This document shows positions 8,202 to 15,153 of a stretch of DNA of 16,420 nucleotides, piece after piece. Positions within the stretch are counted from its first letter, which is position 1, and each line of letters opens with the position of its first letter. This stretch comes from Gemmatimonadota bacterium. Its GTDB lineage: Bacteria; Gemmatimonadota; Gemmatimonadetes; Gemmatimonadales; Gemmatimonadaceae. The notes beneath the pieces are model-generated. The model saw nothing but the letters and a program-made list of their open reading frames with translations, was not told the DNA's origin and did no database searches. A program made the translations under genes and the position numbers. The stretch spans positions 444-16,863 of the forward strand of contig PLMM01000422.1 in NCBI GenBank assembly GCA_003142495.1, written 5' to 3'.

Positions 8202-11200
8202 TAGCGCGAGGCCGCTTGTGTCAGCAGCGCGGCCACCGTCGCGAGCGCGAACGGCTTGCCGACGAACGGGCGCCCCGCACCTTGCAGAAAGTTGCGCGCC
8301 GGCTCACTCTCGAGATCGCCGGTGGCGAAGATCACGCGCCCCGCATGATCGGGGTCGCGCTCGACGAGCTCCGTGAACAGCGATTCCGCGCCTAGCGCGT
8401 CGAGCTGCAGGTCGAGGAAGATCGCGCCGTAGGTGCGCGTCGCCAGCAGCGCGAGCGCGGCCACCGGCTCTCCCACTGCATCCGCGAAGCATCCGGAGCG
8501 GCGCAGATGGAGCTGCAGCGCCTGGCGCATTGCAGGCTCGTTGTCGACGATCAGAAAGCGACGCTGGCGCGGAATCTCCGCCCCGTATCCCGGCAGCGCG
8601 GGATACGTTGCCTCATCGCGCACCATGAGAATCGGAAGGTCGATTTCGAAGGTGGCGCCGGTGCCCTCCTCGGATTGCGCGCGCAACACGCCGCCGTGCT
8701 GGCGCACGATGCCGTGTGAGATCGCGAGACCAAGCCCGGAGCCCTCGCCCACGGGCTTCGTCGTGAAGAACGGCTCGAATATACGCTTCTGCACTTCGAC
8801 GGACATGCCCTGGCCAGTATCTGACACTTCCACGATCACGCGCCCCGCGGCGGCACTCGTGCGAAGCGTGATGATGCGCTTGGGGCAATTCGCGAGCGCG
8901 TGCTCCGCGTTGACGACGAGATTGAGCAGCACCTGCTGCAGCTGGCGATCGTCGCCGTGCACGCGTGGGAGTCCCGGTGCGAGCTCCTGCTTCATCTCGA
9001 TCCCCGCCGTGCGGAGCCCGTAGGTACGCAGGCGCATCGTCTGCTCGATGAGCGAGTTCATGTCGATGGGAACGCTCCGCGGCCCGGTTTTTCTCGCGAA
9101 GGTCAGCAGGTCGCGGATCACGGAGACGGCGCGATCGGCCTCGCGCTTGATCATCTGCGCGGCCTCGAGCTGGTCAGGCGTGAGGCGCTCCTCCTGCAGC
9201 AGCTGCGCGAAGGCGGAGATGCCGGTGAGCGGATTGTTCACCTCGTGCGCCACGCCCGCGACCAGCTCGCCGAGCGCGACGAGCTTCTCCGATTGCCGCA
9301 ACTGCTCGGCGACGCGGCGCTCTTCGGTCATGTCGCGCGTGCTGATGACGCTGGCGGTGATCTCGCCTTCGTCGTTGACGATGTTGTTAATGCTCAGCCA
9401 CGCCGGAAACTCCGATCCATTCTTGCGCTGCAGGAGGAGCTCTCCTGACCACGAGCCGGATGCGGCGAGATCTTCGCGGGGTGCTTCGCGTGTCTGGTCG
9501 TGCGCGCGCACCGTCGGAAGCACCGTGAGCACGTGCGAGGGGAGACCGATGAGCTCATCGCGCGTGTAGCCGTACTCGCGAAGGGCTGCGCCGTTGGCGT
9601 AGAGCACGATCTCGTCGCGCGAGCGGATGAGCACCGGCTGATCCATCGCCTCGAGCGCGACGGCGAGTGCGCGGGAGCGCTCGTTGGCGGCGCGCTCCGC
9701 CACCGATGCGTGCGCACGCGCGATCGCGGTGCCGGCCTGGCGCGCGATCAGCATCACGATGTCGACGACTTCCATGTCGTAGGCGTTCGGCAGCTGCGAC
9801 TGGGCCTGCAGCACGCCAAGTACCTGTTCGCCGTTCACGATGGGAACGCTGAGCACGACCGTCATGCCGGGGTGCGTGGCAGCGGAGTCGGGAGCATCGG
9901 TGAGGGCGGAGACATTGGGCTCGCCCGTCTGAAAGGCAGCGACGAGGCTGTTGTTGGGTACCGAGCCGCGCGCGATCGGGACGCACGCCGAGCCGTCCGG
10001 ACTTCCCTCGAGGCCATTCTTGACGACGTACTCGGGGACGAGCACATCGCGATGTGCGTCGTGGCGCATGAGCACGAAGCACGGCGCGTCGACGATCGAC
10101 GCGACGGCGCGATAGCTCTCGGCGTAGACATCGGAGAGCGAGACGGCGGCGGAGATCGCCTGCTGCACTTTGGCGACGGCGGCGAGGCGCTGCGCGCGCT
10201 GCTCGACGCGCTCGAGGAGGAGCGCGTTGCGCAGCGCGAGGGCGCAGTGGCTGCCGAAGTCGATGAGCAGCGTGCGCTGGTCCTCGTCGAAGGTCTGCGG
10301 GGTGAGGTAGCGGAGAATCAGCAATCCCTGGAGGCGCCCTTCGACGGCGAGCGGGAGGCAGGCCATCGAGACGACGCCGGCCTTCTGTACGAGCGCGAGC
10401 ATCTCCTTGTCCTTGATCTCATCCAGCTCGTGGAGAAAGAGCGGAACGCCGGTCCTCATCGTGTCGCCACGACTGCCCTGCCAGAAATTGACGAGCGCGC
10501 GCGGAGCGATTTCCATGGCGGCGCCGGAGGAGAGGGCGCAGGTGACGGCGCCTCCGGTGGCGGCCGCCTGGTAGAGCGCGACGCCGTCCGCGTCGAGCGC
10601 GGTGGACGCGATCCGCTCGATGTCCGCGTAGATCTCGCGTGGGGTGACGTGCATCGCGAGACTGCGCGCGGAGCTGGCGAGAATGCTCGCGTGCTCCATC
10701 GCGCGCACCGACTGCCGGTAGAGGCGCGCGTTGTCGATCGCGATCGCTGCGTGATTGGCGAGGGCGAGCAGGAGCTCTTCGTCGTGCGAATCGAAGCGGC
10801 GCTCGGGGACATCGAAGACGCTGATCGCGCCGATGACGAGGCCGTTCGCGAGGCAGGGAACGGCGACGATGTTTCCGGCCTCCGGAGCATCGCGGCGGCG
10901 CTCCCACAGTGGGTGCGCGCCGCTCGATGAAATGCTGCCGAATGCGTCGGTGGCCGTGACCGCGAGGTCGCCGGGATCGCCGTGCGTGGCGGCTATGACC
11001 ATCGAGCCATCCTCGACTAGGCCGAGACGCGCGCCGCGCGCGTGCAGGAGCTCGGCGGCGTGGCGCACGATGAGTGCGAAGACGCGGTCGAGCTCGAGCG
11101 ACTGGTTGATGCGCTGGACGATCTCCGCGAGTGCGCGCGCTTCACGCGCGCTCTGCTCGGAGCTCATGAGCGCACTCTCGGACATCGCTGGCGTCAACGC

Positions 11201-11239
11201 AGAATCGGCATCGCTAGGAGAAGGAGAGCGGGGCCGCAT
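8201..11239 (-). CDS. Soluble hybrid histidine kinase: three GAF, PAS, HisKA, HATPase, REC
   Basis: 1012 aa from the ATG at 11239 (GAGG lies 3 nt upstream; a TTG at 11251 and ATGs at 11185 and 11167 are alternatives). Domains, by residue from that ATG: three GAF-like sensor domains (about 37-170, 195-340, 355-510), PAS (about 525-640, with the ELLLQRKNGSEFPAWLSI core), HisKA with phospho-His H665 (VAHEVNNPL), and HATPase with N777, DTGQGM (807-812) and GSGLGLA (834-840). A C-terminal receiver follows, with D899, phospho-acceptor D943 and K995. The usual second acidic residue of that receiver is Asn (VDNE). No transmembrane segment is visible, so it senses a cytoplasmic or diffusible signal, or works with partners. 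It is translationally coupled to the NtrC-type regulator. Having its own receiver but no Hpt domain, it may use the receiver for feedback. Confidence 0.94.
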
Positions 11240-11356
11240 ATTCCTCAGCAATTCTGATCACAGTGGGAGACATCCGCACGCGTGCCGGTGGTGCGCAAGG
11301 TCTTCCAGGAGGACGACCTCTTTTGTTTACCTGTAACCGTCGCTGATTATGAATCG
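11240..11356 (-). promoter_or_regulatory. Upstream region of the histidine kinase gene
   Basis: This 117-bp gap between mqnD and the kinase gene is clearly AT-richer than its surroundings near 11321-11356, and it probably holds the promoter of the signalling operon. CAGAAT (11256-11251 on the minus strand) lies 11 nt before the ATG as a possible -10, but I find no convincing -35. A hairpin at 11298-11319 lies in the middle. Confidence 0.35.
11298..11328 (+). terminator. Plus-oriented terminator-like hairpin without a plus-strand gene
   Basis: AGGTC-T-TCC / AGGA / GGA-C-GACCT forms 5 plus 3 base pairs with one internal mismatch and a 4-nt loop. CTTTTGTTT follows on the plus strand. That is the shape of an intrinsic terminator reading rightward, yet both neighbouring genes read leftward. 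It could stop antisense transcription, or simply form a leader hairpin in the kinase mRNA. Confidence 0.3.
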
Positions 11357-12196
11357 CTAATCCTCGACGAACTCGATCTTCACCGGTTTGTCGATGAGTC
11401 CACGCTCGACACCTCGCTCGAGCAGTGTGCGCACGGCTGCGCGACCACGATCGCCGTAGTCGAGCGTCCAGTCATTCACATACATACCGACGAAGGTATC
11501 AGCCTTGCCGCGATCGAGGCCGCGCGAGAACTGCATCGCGTGGTCGAGCGCCTTCACGCGGTGCTCGAGCCCGTACGCGATGCTCGCGCGCAGATGGCGC
11601 GACACCGTGCGAATGAGATCCTCGCCCATGTCCTTGCGCACGACGTTGCCGCCGAGTGGGAGGGGAAGACCGGTTTCCTGAAACCACCACTCGCCCATGT
11701 CGGCGATGAGATGCAATCCGCGGTCGCCGAAGGTGAGCTGTCCCTCGTGGATGAGAAGGCCGGCGTCGACGTCGCCGTTCACGACGGCATCCTCGATCTC
11801 ATCGAAGGGGGTCATCACCGCTTCGAAATCGGGCTCGTAGAGCTGCATCGCGAGATAGGCGGTAGTGAGCGGGCCCGGAATCGCTATCCGCTTGCCGCGC
11901 AGCTGGGCCTTGGACATGGGCGTGCGCGCGACGAGGCGCGGGCCATAGCGGTCGCCCATCGATGAGCCGTGCGGGAGCAGGGCGTAACGGTCGGTGAGAT
12001 AGGCGTACGCGTGAATCGAGACGGCGGTGACTTCGAGCTCCGCCTTCAGCGCGCGCTGGTTGAGTGACTCGATGTCCTGCAGCTCGTGCACGTAGCGCAG
12101 GTCGCCCGTGTCGATCTTTCCCTCGGCGAGCGCGTAGAACATGAAGGCGTCGTCGGAGTCGGGGCTGTGGGCGACGTGAATCGTTCTGATCGGCAT
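11357..12196 (-). CDS. mqnD: 1,4-dihydroxy-6-naphthoate synthase (MqnD) of the futalosine menaquinone pathway
   Basis: 279 aa with a periplasmic-binding-protein-like fold but no signal peptide. From memory it aligns well with Thermus thermophilus MqnD. Shared features are the N-terminal SP.....DAFMFYAL loop (11-23), DIESLN (41-46), GPRLVAR (85-91), IAIPGPLTTAYLAMQLY (104-120), the LLIHEGQ loop with H150, the residue equivalent to the proposed catalytic His (H145 of Thermus), GEWWFQETGLPLPLG (168-182) and YVNDWTLDYG (239-248). MqnD converts cyclic de-hypoxanthine futalosine to 1,4-dihydroxy-6-naphthoate in the cytoplasm. The canonical CPND of the first loop reads DSDD here. No other futalosine-pathway gene is in the window. 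It lies 33 bp downstream of the zinc-ribbon gene, possibly in the same transcript, and has no Shine-Dalgarno. Confidence 0.88.
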   Translation of the reverse strand: MPIRTIHVAHSPDSDDAFMFYALAEGKIDTGDLRYVHELQDIESLNQRALKAELEVTAVSIHAYAYLTDRYALLPHGSSMGDRYGPRLVARTPMSKAQLRGKRIAIPGPLTTAYLAMQLYEPDFEAVMTPFDEIEDAVVNGDVDAGLLIHEGQLTFGDRGLHLIADMGEWWFQETGLPLPLGGNVVRKDMGEDLIRTVSRHLRASIAYGLEHRVKALDHAMQFSRGLDRGKADTFVGMYVNDWTLDYGDRGRAAVRTLLERGVERGLIDKPVKIEFVED

Positions 12197-12229
12197 GTGG
12201 CGGGCTAAGGTGTCAGGCGTGCGCGGGTG

Positions 12230-13060
12230 CTACTTGCCCGCGAGCGCGTCTCGAATGTCGGCGCTGTGTCGGTCGTACTCGGGGAGCTTCTTCGCGAGCT
12301 CGGACTTCTGCGCGGAGCGGAGCTTCGTGCGATACGCGGTTACGCCGGCGCTGTCGCCGCTGGCGCGCGCGACCTGCATCGCGAGCACGAGGCCGAGGAG
12401 GTGCGTCGGCTGCGCGGCGAGGATGCTGTCGGCTTCGATCTTCGCGGCGGGGAGCGCGCCGGCGACTTCGGCGATCCGTCCCATGTCGAAGCGTACTTCG
12501 GCGTCGGGACTTGGGATCATCTGATAGGCGGCGATCGCCATCGGAGCGAAGAATTGAACGCTGTCCTTCTTTCCTTCGGTATCGAGGCGCATGATGCGAT
12601 CGAAGAGTCGATCGGCGCGCTCGCGCGGGGACATGCCGGAGATGTCGGGTGCGCGCGGGCCGGCTGCGCCGGCATCGGGTGCCGGGCCGCCCTCGGCGTC
12701 GCCGCCTTGCGGAGCGCCTTGCGACTGCGCTTGTGCCTTCGCGGCGTCGACGGGAGGCGTCGAGCGGAAGCGTTGGCCCGCGAGCAGCGCCACGAAGGCA
12801 ACGAGCGCAATGCCGGCGATCGCCCAGGGAAGTGTGGTCGAGCCGTCACCGGAGTGTGAGCCGCCGGACGCGCCGGCGGCGTTGCCGCAGCGATGGCAGA
12901 ACTTCGCGCCCGGCGTGAGGATCGTAGCGCAGGCGGCGCAGCGCGCGCCGGCCAGGGGCGAGCCGCAGTTCGAGCAGAAGTGTCCGGTGGCGGGCTCGCC
13001 GCAGCTCGGACAGTTGGCTTGTGCGCCCGTGGACGGAGCGCTGGCAGGAGGAACGGTCAT
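12230..13060 (-). CDS. Double zinc-ribbon membrane protein with helical C-terminal domain
   Basis: 276 aa from the ATG at 13060 (the open frame extends upstream, but there it would overlap the divergent promoter and gene). Two zinc ribbons are at the N-terminus: C17/C20/C29/C32 and C41/C44/C55/C58, each of the CxxCG...FCxxCG kind. A Gly/Ser linker leads to one transmembrane helix (about 77-95, LPWAIAGIALVAFVALLAG), then a Gln/Ala/Pro/Gly-rich disordered stretch (about 100-145). The final helical domain (about 150-270) resembles a few tetratricopeptide-like repeats, with alternating Ala/Leu helices. By topology the ribbons should be cytoplasmic and the helical part periplasmic. The function is unknown. 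A TAGATT hexamer 7 nt before the start suggests a promoter close to the ATG. Confidence 0.87.
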   Translation of the reverse strand: MTVPPASAPSTGAQANCPSCGEPATGHFCSNCGSPLAGARCAACATILTPGAKFCHRCGNAAGASGGSHSGDGSTTLPWAIAGIALVAFVALLAGQRFRSTPPVDAAKAQAQSQGAPQGGDAEGGPAPDAGAAGPRAPDISGMSPRERADRLFDRIMRLDTEGKKDSVQFFAPMAIAAYQMIPSPDAEVRFDMGRIAEVAGALPAAKIEADSILAAQPTHLLGLVLAMQVARASGDSAGVTAYRTKLRSAQKSELAKKLPEYDRHSADIRDALAGK

Positions 13061-13143
13061 CCTGTGGAATCTACTTTGAGTTGAAGCGCGCCGCCGGAGA
13101 GCGATATTTCGGGGTCCGTACCTTCCCGCACCAATAGCCGCTG
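13061..13143. promoter_or_regulatory. Divergent promoter region, zinc-ribbon gene / GNAT gene
   Basis: 83 bp between divergent starts. On the minus strand TAGATT (13073-13068) lies 7 nt before the zinc-ribbon ATG. On the plus strand CAATAG (13132-13137) lies 6 nt before the GNAT ATG but is a poor -10. No clear -35 boxes are seen for either side, and neither gene has a well-placed Shine-Dalgarno. Confidence 0.33.
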
Positions 13144-13629
13144 ATGCCCGACAACTCACCCGCCCTCCAGATCTTGCGCGTCGATCCGCGCGAGCCGGAA
13201 GCCGCCGCGCTCATCAGCGCGATGACGGCCGAGATCACGGCAATCTATGATCACAAGATCGATGGCGCGGGGAACTTCAAGCCGGAGGATGTGCTCGTTC
13301 CCGGCAGCGGATTCGTAGTGGGACGCGTGGGTGGGCGCGCGGTCGCGTGTGGCGCGTTCCGACCCCTCTCGCCGGAGATCGCGGAGATCGCGGAGATCAA
13401 GCGGATGTTCGTGGATCGCGAGCATCGCGGAAGGGGATATTCCGCGGCGATTTTGAGGGCGCTGGAGCGCATGGCGGGCGAATGCGGCTACACGACGGTG
13501 TGGCTGGAGACGCGGCCGCTGCAGACCGCCGCGATCGCGCTTTACGAGAAGGGTGGCTACGTGCGCATTTCGAACTACGGGATGTACGTGGGGAAGGGGG
13601 AGTGCCTCTGCTACGGGAAGGAGCTCTAG
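13144..13629 (+). CDS. GNAT-family N-acetyltransferase
   Basis: 161 aa. The acetyl-CoA binding motif A is clear: EIKRMFV (84-90), then the pyrophosphate loop HRGRGYS (94-100) and helix AAILRALERMA. Motif B follows with YTTVWLETRPLQTAAIALYEKGGYV, ending in an N-Y-G pattern typical of small-molecule or amino-acid N-acetyltransferases. It transfers acetyl from acetyl-CoA to an amine; the substrate is unknown. Directly before motif A a 9-bp unit (GAGATCGCG) is repeated 2.7 times, giving EIAEIAEI and possibly lengthening the beta-3/beta-4 turn. It is divergent from the zinc-ribbon gene and convergent with the CcdA-TlpA gene, sharing the CTAG stop site with the latter. Confidence 0.92.
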   Translation: MPDNSPALQILRVDPREPEAAALISAMTAEITAIYDHKIDGAGNFKPEDVLVPGSGFVVGRVGGRAVACGAFRPLSPEIAEIAEIKRMFVDREHRGRGYSAAILRALERMAGECGYTTVWLETRPLQTAAIALYEKGGYVRISNYGMYVGKGECLCYGKEL

Positions 13630-14978
13630 CGCGGCGTCCTCGGCATGCGCGCCGTAACGCCGCGATGCGAGTCGGACGGGGTGCTGTCGCTCGCGCTCAT
13701 GGATTTGTTCGCCGCGATCCCCGCCGCCGCATCGCGCTCCGCGAGCAGCTTGGCGACCACCTTGTCCTGCTCGTCGTAGCGCCCTTCGCCGAAGTTGTAG
13801 AAGCGCAGCTTGCCGGTCGCGTCCGCGAAATACGCAGCGGGCCAGTATTGATTGTGAAAGGCGTTCCAGATCCTGTTGTCGTTGTCGATGACGACGGGAT
13901 AGGTGATGCCAAGCCGCTTCACCGCATCGCGCACGTTCTCCTGCACGCGCTCGGGTCCGAGCTCGGGCGTGTGGACGCCGACCACCACGAAGCCGCGGTT
14001 CTTGTACTTGGCGTAGAGATCCTTCACGTGCGGGAGCGCATTAAGGCAGTTGTAGCACATGAACGCCCAGAACTCGACGAGCACGACCTTTCCCCTGAGC
14101 GACTTCGCCGAGAGCTCGCCGGAGTTGATCCACTCGGTGCCGCCATCGAAGCTGGGGAGGTCGCCGTCGAGCTCGTCGAGATGGATCGCAGACGCGAGCG
14201 CATCTTCCTCGGCCGCGAACTCATCGAGCGACATTCCCGGCGGATGCGGCCGCACGCTCGCCGGTGTCAGCCTCGTGACGAGCAGCTCCTCGGCGCTCGC
14301 GGTTTTCACGAGGCCGCCCTTCGCAAAGAGCAGTTGATCGAAGCCGAAAAAGATCGCGATGACGGTGACGAGCGTCGCGACGCCGAGCACACGGCGCACG
14401 GCGACGTCGGTAGCGCCCGCGCGTTTGACGCGCGCGAGGAGCCGTGTTCCGAGCGAGATGACAGCGGCGAGCGACATGGCGGCTCCGAGCGCAAAGGTGA
14501 GAAAGAGCAACGCGGCGTGCGGCGCGACTGTGAGCGCAGCCGCCGCGATGAGTACTCCGAGGATTGGACCGGCGCACGGGGCCCAGAGCAGCCCGAGCGC
14601 CATCCCCACGAGGATGTTACGCAGCGGGGTGGCCGGCCCGCTCGCGTGCGCGGCGCTCATCATCGCGGCGCCCGCGCGGGTGACGGGGCGAGCGACCAAC
14701 TCTGCTGCGCGCGAGGAGAGGAGCGTGACGCCGATGATCGCGAACAGCACGAGCGCGATATCGCGTCCAACGACGTTCGCGACGACGAGCCAGTGTGCGG
14801 TTGCCGTGGCGATGAGCGCTGCGGCGGTGAACGCGAGCGCGAGGCCCACGAGCATCGGAGCGATCTCGCGCGCGAAGCTGCGCCCAGTGCGAGCGAACAC
14901 CAACGGAATCATGGGGAGGATACACGGGCTCAGGATCGTGAGCACGCCACCGAGATATGCGAGCAGCAGAATTCTCAC
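13626..14978 (-). CDS. DipZ-like fusion: CcdA membrane domain plus TlpA/redoxin domain
   Basis: 450 aa from a GTG at 14978. The N-terminal membrane domain (about 1-215) has six hydrophobic helices and the paired redox cysteines of CcdA/DsbD: C19 in LSPCILPMIPLV and C135 in LWAPCAGPILG. After a linker (about 225-280) the thioredoxin-like domain (about 280-430) has FWAFMCYNCL with active-site C308 and C311, then the PVVIDNDNRIWNAF and YFADATGKLRFYNFGEG segments of AhpC/TSA-TlpA redoxins. The protein should carry electrons from cytoplasmic thioredoxin across the membrane to its own periplasmic redoxin, for disulfide reduction, cytochrome c maturation or peroxide defence. The usual DipZ CxxC is CINC; here it is CYNC. 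The C-terminal carbohydrate-binding-like domain of mycobacterial DipZ is absent, replaced by a Ser/Arg/Pro tail. The start lacks a strong Shine-Dalgarno. Confidence 0.93.
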   Translation of the reverse strand: MRILLLAYLGGVLTILSPCILPMIPLVFARTGRSFAREIAPMLVGLALAFTAAALIATATAHWLVVANVVGRDIALVLFAIIGVTLLSSRAAELVARPVTRAGAAMMSAAHASGPATPLRNILVGMALGLLWAPCAGPILGVLIAAAALTVAPHAALLFLTFALGAAMSLAAVISLGTRLLARVKRAGATDVAVRRVLGVATLVTVIAIFFGFDQLLFAKGGLVKTASAEELLVTRLTPASVRPHPPGMSLDEFAAEEDALASAIHLDELDGDLPSFDGGTEWINSGELSAKSLRGKVVLVEFWAFMCYNCLNALPHVKDLYAKYKNRGFVVVGVHTPELGPERVQENVRDAVKRLGITYPVVIDNDNRIWNAFHNQYWPAAYFADATGKLRFYNFGEGRYDEQDKVVAKLLAERDAAAGIAANKSMSASDSTPSDSHRGVTARMPRTPR

Positions 14979-15153
14979 GCGTGTCTCACGTGCGACGGTG
15001 GTGCAGAGTTCCGGACGAGCCTACGCATAACATGCATCTATACGCACGATACCGGGGAATGGACGCATGGGATAATGAAAAGCCCGGCGCTGGCGGCGCC
15101 GGGCTCTCTCTCGTGGGACACTCGTCCGGGAATTCCGGCGGCTACTTGGACTA
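14979..15153. other. Intergenic region upstream of the CcdA-TlpA gene and downstream of the phosphatase gene
   Basis: 175 bp without a supportable gene. The part next to the phosphatase stop holds the minus-strand terminator. The middle (about 15026-15050) is AT-richer, with TATAGA and TTATGC on the minus strand; this is the likely promoter zone for the CcdA-TlpA gene, although no -35/-10 pair convinced me. Confidence 0.5.
15071..15105 (-). terminator. Intrinsic terminator of the PafA-like phosphatase gene
   Basis: A perfect 10-bp stem, AGCCCGGCGC (15081-15090) with GCGCCGGGCT (15096-15105) and a 5-nt loop, is followed on the minus strand by TTTTCATTAT. It lies about 48 bp past the phosphatase stop codon in the correct orientation. 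Confidence 0.85.

Noticed and set aside
9500..10930. A 476-codon plus-strand open frame opposite the histidine kinase
   Set aside because: It is antisense to the GAF/PAS coding sequence and its composition (Asp/Arg/Glu/His-rich) mirrors the codons of the real gene. It has no motif and no ribosome binding site.
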